Of a stretch of DNA of 64,000 nt, positions 17,824 to 27,318 are shown piece by piece (the first letter of the stretch is position 1; the number at the start of each line of letters is the position of its first letter). The position numbers and the translations under genes were made by a program. The stretch is from an uncultured Oscillospiraceae bacterium (GTDB taxonomy: Bacteria > Bacillota > Clostridia > Oscillospirales > Oscillospiraceae): assembly GCA_934589145.1 (NCBI GenBank), contig CAKTNW010000006.1:33511-97510 (forward strand). The letters are read 5' to 3'. The notes under the pieces are model-generated. The model saw only the letters and a list, made by a program, of their open reading frames with translations, was not told the DNA's origin and ran no database searches.

Positions 17824-18720
17824 TCAGTTCTTCGGCACGAACAGCAGGTTCTCGTCCACCTGGATGTCGAAGCCCTCCACCTGCCCGCTGGCGGTGTACT
17901 GCCACATGTCGAACCGGTAATAGAAGTCCGGATAGCTGTTGTAGTCCGCCACCCACAGGGAGTAGTCCGCCAGGCGGCTCAGGTCATAGTGGTAATATCC
18001 CTGCTGGCGGTTGATGTACACCCCCGCCCGATAGCCCGCCGCCTCGATGGTCTGGCAGAAGGCCACGGCGCTGTCCGTCAGGTTGGCGTAGTCATAGCCG
18101 TTGGTGCGGGAATCCTCGGCGCTGACCGGCTCCCAGTCGAAGTACACCGGCAGCTCCAGCGCCCGGCCGTCCAGCCGCTCCAGCACATACTGTGCCTCCT
18201 CCCGGCCCTCCTCCGCCGTCAGCGCCTGAGAGAAGAAGTATACCCCCGCGTCGATCCCGGCGGCGTGTGCGCCCTCCAGATGGCTGTCAAACAGGTCGTC
18301 CGGCTGCAGAACACCCTTGCCGTAGCCCCGGAAGCCCAGCCGGATGACGGCGAATTCCACGCCGCTCTCCGCCGCCTTGGCCCAGTCCACGTTCTTCTGG
18401 AACACCGACAGGTCGACGCCCCGCCGGACGGTGAATTCGCTGCCCGCGTACCAGGGCCGCTCCTCCAGCGTCACGAACTGCCACCGGTGCAGGGGGCTGA
18501 CGGCGAAGTTGTCGTGGGGCGTCAGCCATACCATGTTGGCCCCGTCGTTGACGTAGATCTGTCCCGCGTGGGGATCCGGCGTCTCCCACCGGGCCGCGGG
18601 CCGCAGCGAGCGGTACACCAGCACCAGCAGCACCGCCGCCGCGGCTGCCGCCAGCATGACAGCCAGCGCCACCGGCAGGATGCTTCTCCGCTTTCGTCTC
18701 TGTCTCGTCATGGCCGCCAT
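17824..18720 (-). CDS. GH25 family lysozyme, membrane-anchored
   Basis: 298 residues from the ATG at 18720, 1 nt after the stop of the flavin reductase gene; a second ATG lies at 18711. A basic MTRQRRKRR N-terminus and one hydrophobic helix form an uncleaved anchor. The catalytic domain shows the GH25 pattern: RRGVDLSVFQKNVDWAKAA, FAVIRLGFRGYGKG, GVYFFSQALTAEEG, and the acid pair in PVYFDWEPV, ending with DMWQYTASG. It hydrolyses the MurNAc-GlcNAc bond of peptidoglycan. It is the last gene of the operon that begins with the cysteine desulfurase. Confidence 0.9.
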   Translation of the reverse strand: MAAMTRQRRKRRSILPVALAVMLAAAAAAVLLVLVYRSLRPAARWETPDPHAGQIYVNDGANMVWLTPHDNFAVSPLHRWQFVTLEERPWYAGSEFTVRRGVDLSVFQKNVDWAKAAESGVEFAVIRLGFRGYGKGVLQPDDLFDSHLEGAHAAGIDAGVYFFSQALTAEEGREEAQYVLERLDGRALELPVYFDWEPVSAEDSRTNGYDYANLTDSAVAFCQTIEAAGYRAGVYINRQQGYYHYDLSRLADYSLWVADYNSYPDFYYRFDMWQYTASGQVEGFDIQVDENLLFVPKN

Positions 18721-18721
18721 C

Positions 18722-19315
18722 TCAAGCCTTCGCCTGCATCTGCCACAGCACCTGCTGGGCGAAGTGCCGAGCCCGCTGGGCCTTCTCCTCGTCCATAAAG
18801 GCGGTCTGATAGCCCAGATGCCGTTCGCCGTACAGTCCCAGCCACCGGAGATGGGCATGCTTGCAGGTGCGGCGCAGGGCCTCCTCCCACAGGTCGGCTC
18901 CCTTCTCCACCCGATAGCCGCAGGTGGTGATGGCCGCCACCGCCTTGCCCTCCCACAGGGAAGGCCCCTTCTCGTCGCCGTAGTACTTGCACAGGGCGTA
19001 GATGCAGCGATCCAGCGCCGCCTTCATGGGCGCGGTGCAGCTCCACAGATAGATGGGGCTGGCCAACAGCAGCAGGTCGCAGGCCAGGATCTCCTCATAG
19101 ATACCGGTCATGTCGTCGTCAATGACGCAGTTGGGGCCGTCCCAGTCCCACTGGCAACCCCGGCAGGCCATGCAGGGGCTGATGGCCTCGTCATAGAGGG
19201 AATACACCACAAAGGTGTTGCCCGCCGCCTGCCACTCGTCCAGAAACTCCGTCAGCAGCGCACGGGTGTTGCTCTGGCCGCCCCGGGGCGAACCAAACAA
19301 AACGCAGCATTTCAT
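18722..19315 (-). CDS. Flavodoxin-like NAD(P)H-dependent FMN reductase
   Basis: 197 residues of the NADPH-dependent FMN reductase (flavodoxin fold) family. The FMN phosphate loop is GSPRGGQSNT (residues 8-17) and ASPIYLWSCTAPMKAALDR is the second flavin-contact motif. A cysteine cluster, CMACRGCQWD near residue 48, is typical of the iron-sulfur-flavoprotein-like members of anaerobes, although spacing for a full cluster is not certain. The substrate is unknown. Confidence 0.86.
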   Translation of the reverse strand: MKCCVLFGSPRGGQSNTRALLTEFLDEWQAAGNTFVVYSLYDEAISPCMACRGCQWDWDGPNCVIDDDMTGIYEEILACDLLLLASPIYLWSCTAPMKAALDRCIYALCKYYGDEKGPSLWEGKAVAAITTCGYRVEKGADLWEEALRRTCKHAHLRWLGLYGERHLGYQTAFMDEEKAQRARHFAQQVLWQMQAKA

Positions 19316-19327
19316 GGCCTTCTCCTT

Positions 19328-20152
19328 TCACACGCGCTCAAAAATGTGGATATCGAATGCCGCCGTGGTGGTCAGGGATCCCAGCGCCGTCAGACGCTCC
19401 TTCCCCGCCCGGGGCGTTTTCCAGCAGTAGGGCGTCATGCCGAACAGCGCCTGAATATCCGCCTGACAGGGCAGGGTGATGGTGTCCCGCACACGGGCGA
19501 TGGTCACATACCGAAAGCCCTCATAGGGCGTCTCCCCCGTCTCGTTGCGATAGGGCCGGTCGTACAGCACCTGCTTCATCTCCCACAGGTGCTCCGCCGC
19601 CGGAACGACGTACAGAAAGTGCCCGCCGGGTCTCAGCACCCGCCGGAACTCGTCAACGGCCAGCGGCGAAAAGCAATCCAGCAGCAGATCCACGCTGCCG
19701 TCCGCCAGCGGCAGATGATAGGCGCTGGCCACGGCGATCTCCGCCTGCCGCACCTTCTTCGCCGCCCGCCGTGCCATGTCCTTGGAGATGTCGATGCCCG
19801 CCAGCCGGGGCTCCTTCCCGGCGTTGGCCAGGATGCTCCAGATGGCGGCGGTATAGTACCCCTCGCCGCAGCCCACGTCCAGCACCGCCGGTGCGTGGCG
19901 GGTATAGGTCAGGGCGATGTCGCACAGGGCATCCCGCAGAAAATCATAGTAGCCCTTGGCGAGAAACGCGCTCCGCGCGGCGGTCATGGCCTTGTCGTCG
20001 CCGGGGGACTTGGAGTGCCGCTGGTTCACCGGCAGCAGATAGGTATAGCCCTCCTTGGCGATGTCAAAGCAGTGCCCGTTGGGGCAGCAATAGCGCTTCT
20101 CCTCCCGTTCAAGGGGCGCACCGCACACGGTGCAGCGAAAGAGACTTTTCAT
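19328..20152 (-). CDS. RlmA-like 23S rRNA (guanine) N1-methyltransferase
   Basis: 274 residues. The N-terminal zinc finger (CTVCGAPL, then CCPNGHCFD) and the following YTYLLPVNQRHSKSPGDD are hallmarks of RlmA-type enzymes that methylate G745/G748 of 23S rRNA and in some species affect macrolide susceptibility. The SAM-binding motif I is VLDVGCGEGYYT and the acceptor-site loop is FSPLAVDEFRRVLRPGG. It overlaps the MATE gene by 4 bp (ATGA). Which guanine is modified cannot be told from sequence. Confidence 0.88.
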   Translation of the reverse strand: MKSLFRCTVCGAPLEREEKRYCCPNGHCFDIAKEGYTYLLPVNQRHSKSPGDDKAMTAARSAFLAKGYYDFLRDALCDIALTYTRHAPAVLDVGCGEGYYTAAIWSILANAGKEPRLAGIDISKDMARRAAKKVRQAEIAVASAYHLPLADGSVDLLLDCFSPLAVDEFRRVLRPGGHFLYVVPAAEHLWEMKQVLYDRPYRNETGETPYEGFRYVTIARVRDTITLPCQADIQALFGMTPYCWKTPRAGKERLTALGSLTTTAAFDIHIFERV

Positions 20153-21543
20153 CGTTCCTCACCCTCCGGCACCGTCACGTCGTGGATCCATTTACCCTTT
20201 CGGATGCGCAGGAAACACAGGGGACACTTGATCAGGGACTCCGCCTGGATGGCGGCCGCCACCCACCAGTGGGAGCTGCCCAGCACCAGCGCGAACAGCG
20301 CCGTCAGCGGCAGGGCCGCCAGCCACTGGGGCGCGATATCCAGCACGGCGGAGAAAAACACGTCGCCGCCCGAACGCAGCACGCCGGTGACGGCGGTGAT
20401 GGCATAGGCATGCAGCGGAATGGACGCGAAGCCGGTGACCGCCAGCGCCGTGGCGATACGGGCCGTTTCATCATACAGCTTGAACAGCGGGAAGATCACC
20501 GGCTGGAACAGCAGCGGCACCAGTGCCAGCGCAAACACAGCCAGCACCGCGCCCACCAGGATGGTGACCCACAGCAGGGTATGGCTCAGCTCCAGCACCT
20601 CCTCGCGGCTCTGCCCCTCGCCAATGGCTTTGCCCACCATAACGGCGGTGGCCGCGCCAAGGCCGAAGCACACCACCAGGAACAGCCGATTCAGGTTGCC
20701 CATGACAGCGTTGGCCGCCAGATACTCCACGGAATTGACCGTATAGCCCAGGATCACCGTCAGCATACTGTTGCCCAGACCCCAGAGCAATTCGTTGCAG
20801 AGCACCGGCGAGGAATACTTCACGAACCGGCGGAGCATCTCCCAGCCGGGGCGGAAAAAGGCTTCCAGGTGCAGGGGCATGGTTCTGCTGCGCAGAGCGC
20901 AGAACAGGCACACCGCAAACTCCGCCACGCGGCTCAGCAGCGTGGCGATGGCCGCGCCCTCCACCCCCAGCATGGGAAAGCCGCACTTGCCGAAGATCAG
21001 CAGATAGTTCATGCCAGTGTTGATCACCGTGGACATGCCGAACAGCTTCATGCCGAAGGCAGAGTTCTCCACGCTGCGCTGTGCGCTGACATAGATGGAG
21101 GACAGCATATTGAACACATAGGAAAAGCCGATGATGCGCAGATACGGCGCGCCCAGCACCGACAGATCGTGGTTGTTGCTGAGCAGATCCATGATCGCCA
21201 CCGGCCACCGGTAAAGCACCACGCCGATCACCGCAGCGATGCCTACGCCCAGATAAGCAGCCACGCCCATGGCGCGGCTGATGTTCTCCATGTCCTTCTT
21301 GCCCCAATACTGGCTGATGAGGATACCCACACCGGACTGGACGCCGAACACGATGGAGATCAGCAGGAACACCGGCACGTTGGCGGTGGTTACGGCGGCC
21401 ATGGCCTCGTTGCTCAGGCGGCTGACCATAAAGGTGTCGATCAAGCCCAGGGAGAAGGTGATCAAATTTTGCAGCGCAATAGGCGCCGTCAGGCGGAAGA
21501 GCCGCTCATAAAAGGAACGGGGACGTTTCAGTTCTCGGATCAT
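20149..21543 (-). CDS. MATE-family efflux transporter
   Basis: 464 residues with about 12 helices in two homologous halves, the normal MATE layout. Typical stretches are RLTAPIALQNLITFSLGLIDT-type sequence in helix 1, MVSRLSNEAMAAVTTA, FGVQSGVGILISQYWGKKD after helix 2, and VMGNLNRLFLVVCFGLGAAT in the second half. It exports cationic compounds using a sodium or proton gradient. It sits 8 bp after the desulfurase stop and overlaps the methyltransferase gene, so it belongs to the same operon. Confidence 0.92.
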   Translation of the reverse strand: MIRELKRPRSFYERLFRLTAPIALQNLITFSLGLIDTFMVSRLSNEAMAAVTTANVPVFLLISIVFGVQSGVGILISQYWGKKDMENISRAMGVAAYLGVGIAAVIGVVLYRWPVAIMDLLSNNHDLSVLGAPYLRIIGFSYVFNMLSSIYVSAQRSVENSAFGMKLFGMSTVINTGMNYLLIFGKCGFPMLGVEGAAIATLLSRVAEFAVCLFCALRSRTMPLHLEAFFRPGWEMLRRFVKYSSPVLCNELLWGLGNSMLTVILGYTVNSVEYLAANAVMGNLNRLFLVVCFGLGAATAVMVGKAIGEGQSREEVLELSHTLLWVTILVGAVLAVFALALVPLLFQPVIFPLFKLYDETARIATALAVTGFASIPLHAYAITAVTGVLRSGGDVFFSAVLDIAPQWLAALPLTALFALVLGSSHWWVAAAIQAESLIKCPLCFLRIRKGKWIHDVTVPEGEER

Positions 21544-21551
21544 TTCTTACC

Positions 21552-22685
21552 TCATAGCATAGGAAAACGTGTGTTTTTGTGCTGTAAAAGCGCCGCATAC
21601 AGCGCGTCGATCTCGTCAAAGGTGGTCTCCGGGCCGAAGCTGACGCGCAGCACGCCGTTGGCCGTGCGCTTGTCCAGCCCCAGGGCTGTCACCACATGGC
21701 TCAGCTTGCCCCGGTGGCAGGCGCTGCCCGCCGACAGGCAGATGCCCTGACTTCCCAGATCGGTGACCACGTTGGCGCTGGGATACCCCACCAGCGACAC
21801 CATCAGGATATGGGGCGCCTCCCCCTGTCCCACGGCCACCACACCGTCGATGGACAGCAGCTTCTCTTTGCAGTAGGCCTTCACCTCCGCCATGTGGGCC
21901 AGCTTGTCCGCCAGACCCTCGGCGCGCAGCTCCGCCGCCTTGGCGAAGCCCGCGATCTGGGCCGTGGCCTCGGTGCCGGAGCGGGTGCCCTCCTCCTGTC
22001 CGCCGCCGTGGAGCAGCGGGCGGATATTGCGGACATTGGGGCCGACGTACAGTGCGCCGATGCCCTTGGGGCCGCCGATCTTGTGGGCGGAGAGGCTCAT
22101 CATGTCCACCCCCAGCGCCTTGGGATCACAGGGCACCTTCATGAAGCCCTGCACCGCGTCGGTATGCAGCAGTGCGCGGCTATGGCGCTCCTTCAGAAAC
22201 TGTGCGATCTCCGCCACGGGGAACACGCAGCCGGTCTCATTATTCACCAGCATCACGCTGACCACCGCCGTGTCCTCCCGCAGCGCCTCGCCCACCTGGG
22301 CGGCGGTGATGTGGCCGGTCTTGTCGGGCTTGAGATACGTCACCTCATACCCCTGCTGCTCCAGCGCCCGGCAGGTCTCCAGCACAGCGCTGTGCTCCAC
22401 GGTGGTGGTGATGATATGGCGGCCCACATGGCGGTTCTGCCACAGGGCGGCCTGAATGGCCCAGTTGTCGCTCTCCGTGCCGCAGGAGGTAAAGTGCAGC
22501 TCCTTGGGCTGGCACCCCACCGCCCCCGCGATAACGGCCCGATAGCCCTCCACCATCCTCTTGGCCTCCTGTCCCATGGGATACTGGGAGGAGGGATTGC
22601 CGAACTGCTGCGTCAGCACGCGGTACATCTCATCGGCAACAGCCTTGGGCACAGGGGTGGTAGCGGCGTGATCCAGATAAATCAT
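21552..22685 (-). CDS. Cysteine desulfurase (NifS/IscS family)
   Basis: 377 residues. PLP-dependent class V aminotransferase fold: IYLDHAATTPVP at the N-terminus, the PLP-contact HTDAVQ, the Schiff-base lysine in SLSAHKIGGPKG, and the catalytic cysteine in the short loop SAGSACHRGKLS. The compact loop and overall length fit the NifS-like subgroup common in Clostridia. The enzyme supplies persulfide sulfur for Fe-S clusters or tRNA thiolation. It starts a minus-strand operon divergent from mtaB, an enzyme that itself needs Fe-S clusters and sulfur. Confidence 0.93.
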   Translation of the reverse strand: MIYLDHAATTPVPKAVADEMYRVLTQQFGNPSSQYPMGQEAKRMVEGYRAVIAGAVGCQPKELHFTSCGTESDNWAIQAALWQNRHVGRHIITTTVEHSAVLETCRALEQQGYEVTYLKPDKTGHITAAQVGEALREDTAVVSVMLVNNETGCVFPVAEIAQFLKERHSRALLHTDAVQGFMKVPCDPKALGVDMMSLSAHKIGGPKGIGALYVGPNVRNIRPLLHGGGQEEGTRSGTEATAQIAGFAKAAELRAEGLADKLAHMAEVKAYCKEKLLSIDGVVAVGQGEAPHILMVSLVGYPSANVVTDLGSQGICLSAGSACHRGKLSHVVTALGLDKRTANGVLRVSFGPETTFDEIDALYAALLQHKNTRFPML

Positions 22686-22713
22686 AACGGTTTCCTCTCT
22701 ATTTTTCGCCAGT

Positions 22714-22748
22714 CGGGTATTGTCATACCCGGCAGAATCAAGTATAAT
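22714..22748 (+). promoter_or_regulatory. Promoter of mtaB with a palindrome over the -35
   Basis: TTGTCA (22720-22725), 17-bp spacer, TATAAT (22743-22748). The -35 is the loop of an inverted repeat, CGGGTA-TTGTCA-TACCCG (22714-22731), in the gap between the divergent desulfurase and mtaB genes, a candidate operator for both. Confidence 0.7.
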
Positions 22749-22821
22749 GGGGTATTATTTTAGTAGCGATCTCTCAGTGCTGTAATTTTTAATTATACTG
22801 TATCAAAAAGGAAAGTGCAAG

Positions 22822-24105
22822 ATGCGCGTTGCGATTTACACCCTTGGCTGCAAGGTGAACCAATACGAGACCCAGGCCATGGAGCAGGAGCTTATCCGCC
22901 GGGGCCATACGCTGGTGCCCTTCGAGGAGGCGGCGGACGCCTACATCGTCAATACCTGCTCCGTCACCGCCGTCAGTGACAAAAAGTCCCGCCAGATGAT
23001 CCGCCGCTGCCGCAAGCTCAACGAAAACGCCGTGGTGGCCGCCTGCGGCTGCTACGTCCAGACCCACCCCGACGAGGCGGCCACCCTGGCCCTGGATCTG
23101 ATCGCCGGCACCGGCGACCGGATGGCGTTCCTGGATCTTCTGGAGCAGGCCGCCCACGAGAAGGAGCCGGTCACCCTGCTGGACGACGCCCTGCGCCGCC
23201 GGGATTTCGAGGTGCTGCCCGCCGGCGGCATGGCCGAGCGTACCCGCGCCATGCTGAAGGTGGAGGACGGCTGCGTCAACTTCTGCACCTACTGCATCAT
23301 CCCCTACGCCCGGGGCCCGGTGCGGTCGCTGCCGCTGGAGACGGCGGTGGCCCAGACCGCCCAGCTCCGCGCCGAGGGCTACCGTGAGCTGGTGCTGACC
23401 GGCATTGAGATCTCCAGTTGGGGCCACGACCTGAAAAACGGCACCGGTCTCATCGACCTCCTGGAGGCCGTCAGCGCCGCGGCAGGCGATATGCGTCTGC
23501 GGCTGGGCAGTCTCGAGCCCCGCACCATCACCGAGGACTTCTGCCGCCGGGCGGTAAAGCTCCCCAACCTCTGCCCCCACTTCCACCTGTCGCTGCAATC
23601 CGGCTGCGACGCCACCCTGAAGCGCATGAACCGCAGATACGACACCGCCCGGTTCTATGAATCGGTGCGGCTGTTGAACGAATCTTTCGACCGCCCCGCC
23701 GTCACCACCGATCTCATTACCGGCTTCCCCGGCGAGACGGAGGAGGAATTCACCCAGACGCTGGCGTTCATCGAAAAGTGCGGCTTTGCCGCCATGCACA
23801 TCTTCCCCTACTCCATCCGCCCCGGCACCAAGGCGGCGGCCATGCCCCAACTGACGGCGGCGGTGAAGGAGGAGCGGGCCACACGGGCGGCTCAGGTGGC
23901 CCACCGGATGCACCAGACCTATCTGGCGGGCTGCATCGGCAGGACGTATCCGGTTTTGTTCGAGCAGGAAAAAGACGGCCTCTACACCGGCCACGCCCCC
24001 AACTATATGGCGGTGGCGGTGGAGGGCAGCGAGCTTCACAATCAGGTTCGGGAGGTGACCATTACCGCATGCAATGGAGAGACATTATCGGGGGTGCTGG
24101 TATGA
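22822..24105 (+). CDS. mtaB: tRNA t6A37 C2-methylthiotransferase MtaB
   Basis: 427 residues. The N-terminal UPF0004 domain has three cluster cysteines (TLGCKVNQYE, VNTCSVT, ACGCYVQ) and the radical-SAM domain has CVNFCTYC for the second 4Fe-4S cluster. The C-terminal TRAM domain is short. The opening GCKVNQYETQA distinguishes MtaB from RimO and MiaB; a separate RimO gene lies at 42132-43454. It converts t6A37 to ms2t6A37 in ANN-decoding tRNAs. It overlaps the next gene by 4 bp. Confidence 0.95.
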   Translation: MRVAIYTLGCKVNQYETQAMEQELIRRGHTLVPFEEAADAYIVNTCSVTAVSDKKSRQMIRRCRKLNENAVVAACGCYVQTHPDEAATLALDLIAGTGDRMAFLDLLEQAAHEKEPVTLLDDALRRRDFEVLPAGGMAERTRAMLKVEDGCVNFCTYCIIPYARGPVRSLPLETAVAQTAQLRAEGYRELVLTGIEISSWGHDLKNGTGLIDLLEAVSAAAGDMRLRLGSLEPRTITEDFCRRAVKLPNLCPHFHLSLQSGCDATLKRMNRRYDTARFYESVRLLNESFDRPAVTTDLITGFPGETEEEFTQTLAFIEKCGFAAMHIFPYSIRPGTKAAAMPQLTAAVKEERATRAAQVAHRMHQTYLAGCIGRTYPVLFEQEKDGLYTGHAPNYMAVAVEGSELHNQVREVTITACNGETLSGVLV

Positions 24106-24686
24106 AAGAGAATCATCACCACTTCTTCGCCTACATCAGCCGGATGCGGTTCATCAACCGCTGGGCGCTGATGCGCAATAGCTACATCGAGAATATTCAG
24201 GAGCACAGCCATATGACCGCCGTGCTGGCCCATGCCCTGGCGGTGATCCGCAACCAGTTCTTTGACGGCCATGTGGACGAGGGTCAGGTGGCCGTGGCGG
24301 CACTGTACCACGACGCCGGGGAAATTCTCACCGGCGACATGCCCACCCCCATCAAGTACTATAACCCCGCCATCCGGGACGCCTACCGTCAGGTGGAGCG
24401 GGTGGCGGAGGAAAAACTGCTGGCCATGCTGCCCGACGAGCTACGCCCCACCTACAGCGCCGCCCTGTCCCCCGCCGCGCCGGAGATCCAGCAGCTGGTG
24501 AAGGCCGCCGACAAGCTCAGCGCCTACATCAAGTGCCTGGAGGAGCTGAAGGCGGGCAACAACGAGTTCCGTCAGGCGGCGGAGCAGACCCGCTACGCCC
24601 TGGACGACATGGAGCTGCCGGAGGTGGACTACTTCCTGGAGCACTTCCTGCCGTCCTTCAAGCTGACGCTGGATGAGCTGGAATAG
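24102..24686 (+). CDS. YfbR-like HD-domain 5'-nucleotidase
   Basis: 194 residues. The HD metal-binding pattern is spread as EHSHMTAVLAHAL, ALYHDAGEILTGD and VKAADKLSAYIKC. These, with the N-terminal HFFAYISRMRFINRWALM, match YfbR-type enzymes, which remove phosphate from deoxynucleoside 5'-monophosphates. The ATG at 24102 overlaps the mtaB stop (ATGA), so the two are co-translated. Confidence 0.9.
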   Translation: MKENHHHFFAYISRMRFINRWALMRNSYIENIQEHSHMTAVLAHALAVIRNQFFDGHVDEGQVAVAALYHDAGEILTGDMPTPIKYYNPAIRDAYRQVERVAEEKLLAMLPDELRPTYSAALSPAAPEIQQLVKAADKLSAYIKCLEELKAGNNEFRQAAEQTRYALDDMELPEVDYFLEHFLPSFKLTLDELE

Positions 24687-24752
24687 CTGGCATGAAATCT
24701 GACGATTTCATTGCCAAAGGGGCTTGCGGCCAGAGCACTCTGCCAACATGAG

Positions 24753-24780
24753 CGTAGGGGCGGGGTTCTACCCCGCCCGC
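24753..24780 (+). repeat. Small palindromic dispersed repeat, copy 1
   Basis: A 9-bp stem (GGGCGGGGT / ACCCCGCCC) framed by CGTAGGGG and CCCGC in the gap between the HD-domain and ACT-domain genes. A second copy with the same ends and a different stem lies inverted at 29050-29078. Confidence 0.6.
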
Positions 24781-24893
24781 CGTACAACGCTGCCGCTTCT
24801 ACCGTCGCGTGCATCAGCGGCAGCGGCCAAAAGTACCTCGCGCTCGAAAGCGCGAAATTCCCCCGCAACTTACACCAAAGGAGTGATATCAAT

Positions 24894-25163
24894 ATGAAAG
24901 CAATCGTGACCGTAGTGGGCAAGGATCAGGTGGGCATCATCGCCGGTGTGTGCAACACGCTGGCCGACTACCGGATCAACGTCCTGGACATCAGCCAGAC
25001 CATCATGGAGGGCTATTTCACCATGATGATGGTGGTGGATCTGGCATTGTGCCAGGAACCCTTTGACAAGCTGCGCGCCGCCCTGAAGGAGTATGGCGAG
25101 GGCCGGGGCCTGTCCATCCGCATCCAGCGGGAGGACATCTTCGACGCCATGCACAAGCTGTAA
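24894..25163 (+). CDS. ACT-domain protein (UPF0237 family)
   Basis: 89 residues that form a single ACT domain plus a short C-terminal extension: [21 protein letters not shown] is the first strand-helix unit, and the rest ends in [15 protein letters not shown]. Such small ACT proteins bind amino acids and are nearly always encoded just before a UPF0210 (PFL) protein, as here (14 bp gap to its ATG). I chose the ATG at 24894 because AAAGGAGTG lies 8 nt upstream; the frame is open further back but without support. Confidence 0.9.
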   Translation: MKAIVTVVGKDQVGIIAGVCNTLADYRINVLDISQTIMEGYFTMMMVVDLALCQEPFDKLRAALKEYGEGRGLSIRIQREDIFDAMHKL

Positions 25164-25177
25164 GCGGAGGCGTGACC

Positions 25178-26536
25178 ATGCTGAATCTGCAAAACATTTT
25201 TGACACCATCGACATGATCGACAAGCAGCACCTGGACATCCGCACCATCACCATGGGCATCTCCCTGCTGGACTGCGTCAGCGAGGATCCCAAGCGCTGC
25301 TGTGACAAGATTTACGACAAGATCTGCCGCCGTGCGGAAAAGCTGGTGCAGACGGGCCGGGATATCGAAAGCGAATTTGGCATCCCCATCGTCAACAAGC
25401 GCATCTCCGTCACCCCCATGGCGCTGGTGGCGGGCAGCTGCGATACGGAGGACTACGTCCCCTTCGCCCTGACCCTTGACCGGGCGGGCAAGACCTGCGG
25501 CGTGGACTTTCTGGGCGGCTACTCCGCCCTGGTGCAGAAGGGCTTCAGCAAGGGCGACGAGCTGCTGCTGCGTTCCATCCCCCAGGCCCTGGCCCAGACC
25601 GATCTGGTGTGCTCCAGCGTCAACGTGGGCAGCACCAAGGCCGGCATCAACATGGACGCCGTGGCCCGCATGGGCCGCATCATCAAGGAGACCGCCCACC
25701 TGACCAGGGATAAGGACGGCCTGGGCTGCGCCAAGCTGGTGGTGTTCTGCAACGCCGTGGAGGACAACCCCTTCATGGCCGGCGCCTTCCACGGCGTGGG
25801 CGAGGCCGACAGCGTCATCAACGTGGGCGTCTCCGGCCCCGGCGTGGTGTACCACGCCCTGCAGAAGTGTAAAGGAGAACCCTTTGACGTGGTGGCGGAG
25901 ACCATCAAAAAGACCGCCTTCCAGATCACCCGCATGGGCCAGATGGTGGCCACCGAGGCATCCCGCCGTCTGGACACCCCCTTCGGCATCGTGGATCTGT
26001 CCCTGGCGCCCACCCCCGCCATCGGCGACAGTGTGGCCCGCATCCTGGAGGAGATGGGTCTGGCCGTCTGCGGCACCCACGGCACCACCGCGGCCCTGGC
26101 GCTGCTGAACGACGCCGTGAAGAAGGGCGGCGTCATGGCCAGCAGCCATGTGGGCGGCCTGTCCGGCGCGTTCATCCCTGTGTCGGAGGACGAGGGTATG
26201 ATAGCCGCCGCCCAGCAGGGCACCCTGACCATCGACAAGCTGGAGGCCATGACCTGTGTGTGCTCCGTGGGCCTGGACATGATCGCTGTCCCCGGCGACA
26301 CCAGCGCCGAGACCATCTCCGCCATCATCGCCGACGAGGCGGCGGTAGGTATGGTCAACAGCAAGACCACCGCCGTCCGCATCATCCCCGTGGAGGGCAA
26401 GACCGTGGGCGACGTGGTGGAAATGGGCGGCTTGCTGGGCAGCGCCCCGCTGATGCCGGTGCACACCGAGTCCAGCGCCGACTTCATCGCCCGCGGCGGC
26501 CGCATCCCCGCCCCGCTGCAGAGCCTGAAGAACTGA
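25178..26536 (+). CDS. PFL-family protein (UPF0210, DUF711)
   Basis: 452 residues of the UPF0210 family, a glycyl-radical-enzyme-like alpha/beta barrel fold without a demonstrated reaction. Conserved stretches include [45 protein letters not shown] and [23 protein letters not shown] at 25172 is in frame, but the GGAGG at 25166-25170 is correctly spaced only for the ATG at 25178. The pair with the upstream ACT protein suggests amino-acid-linked regulation. Confidence 0.88.
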   Translation: MLNLQNIFDTIDMIDKQHLDIRTITMGISLLDCVSEDPKRCCDKIYDKICRRAEKLVQTGRDIESEFGIPIVNKRISVTPMALVAGSCDTEDYVPFALTLDRAGKTCGVDFLGGYSALVQKGFSKGDELLLRSIPQALAQTDLVCSSVNVGSTKAGINMDAVARMGRIIKETAHLTRDKDGLGCAKLVVFCNAVEDNPFMAGAFHGVGEADSVINVGVSGPGVVYHALQKCKGEPFDVVAETIKKTAFQITRMGQMVATEASRRLDTPFGIVDLSLAPTPAIGDSVARILEEMGLAVCGTHGTTAALALLNDAVKKGGVMASSHVGGLSGAFIPVSEDEGMIAAAQQGTLTIDKLEAMTCVCSVGLDMIAVPGDTSAETISAIIADEAAVGMVNSKTTAVRIIPVEGKTVGDVVEMGGLLGSAPLMPVHTESSADFIARGGRIPAPLQSLKN

Positions 26537-26540
26537 GCCC

Positions 26541-27020
26541 ATGATCCGACACGCAACGGAGACCGATCTCCCCCGTATTCTGGAGATCTACGACATCGCC
26601 CGCCGCTTCATGCGGCAAAACGGCAACATGGTGCAGTGGGTCAACGGCTACCCCTCTGAGCCGCTGCTGCGGCAGGACATCGTCAACGGCGACCTGTATG
26701 TGATGGAGGACGCGGGCGGCATCTACTGCGCCTTCGCCCTGGTCATAGGCGACGATCCCACCTATGCCGTGATCGACGGCGCGTGGCGGGACACCGCCAC
26801 CCCCTACGGCACCATCCACCGCATCGGCAGCGACGGCACCCACCGGGGCGTGCTGCACGAGTGTGTGGAGTGGGCGGCCCGGCGGATCGCCCACCTGCGG
26901 GTGGACACCCACGCCGATAACCAGGTAATGCGCCGCTGCATCCTGCGGGAGGGCTTCACCTACTGCGGCGTCATCCATGTGGCCGACGGCACACCCCGTG
27001 TCGCCTTTGAACGAATCTGA
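26541..27020 (+). CDS. GNAT-family N-acetyltransferase
   Basis: 159 residues with the GNAT layout: IRHATETDLPRILEIYDIAR at the N-terminus, a central strand YCAFALVIGDDP, and the acetyl-CoA region HRIGSDGTHRGVLHECVEWA followed by LRVDTHADNQVMRRCILREGF, the usual motif B. The glycine-rich pyrophosphate loop is weaker than the Q/R-x-x-G-x-G/A consensus. The substrate is unknown. It starts 4 bp after the UPF0210 stop. Confidence 0.85.
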   Translation: MIRHATETDLPRILEIYDIARRFMRQNGNMVQWVNGYPSEPLLRQDIVNGDLYVMEDAGGIYCAFALVIGDDPTYAVIDGAWRDTATPYGTIHRIGSDGTHRGVLHECVEWAARRIAHLRVDTHADNQVMRRCILREGFTYCGVIHVADGTPRVAFERI

Positions 27021-27043
27021 TACCGAAAATAAGGAGATAACCT

Positions 27044-27268
27044 ATGGATCCGATCTTTGAAATCGAACTGGAGGACTGCCCCGTCTGCCGGGGCGCGGGC
27101 GCCATGCAGGATGAGCAGGGCTGGTGCGTTTCCGTCTGCTGCATGGACTGCGGCGCGGAGACCGCCCACGCCAGCTATCACACACCGGAGGAGCGGCTGG
27201 CCGCCGCCCAGCGGGTGGCACAGCTCTGGAACATGGGCAAGGTCATCCACACCGGCGTGGGCGACTGA
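27044..27268 (+). CDS. Small Lar-like zinc-finger protein
   Basis: 74 residues. Two CxxC pairs (CPVCRGAGA and CCMDCGAET) are followed by EERLAAAQRVAQLWN, the layout of the Lar restriction-alleviation family (paired zinc knuckles, then an AWN-like end). Members are frequent on phages and mobile elements; this one is in core DNA downstream of an acetyltransferase. Anti-restriction activity is not implied by sequence alone. An AAGGAGATAACC precedes the ATG. Confidence 0.7.
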   Translation: MDPIFEIELEDCPVCRGAGAMQDEQGWCVSVCCMDCGAETAHASYHTPEERLAAAQRVAQLWNMGKVIHTGVGD

Positions 27269-27281
27269 GACAGCAAAAAAA

Positions 27282-27312
27282 GGATGCTTTCGGCGATTAG
27301 CCGAAAGCATCC
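27282..27312. terminator. Bidirectional terminator
   Basis: A 13-bp perfect stem (GGATGCTTTCGGC) with loop GATTA has A-runs on the left and T-runs on the right. It serves both the Lar-like gene and the convergent XRE gene. Confidence 0.9.
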
Positions 27313-27318
27313 TTTTTG

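Noticed and set aside
25013..26542. Long minus-strand frame across the UPF0210 gene
   Set aside because: Antisense shadow; the plus-strand frame has a recognised family and good start signals.
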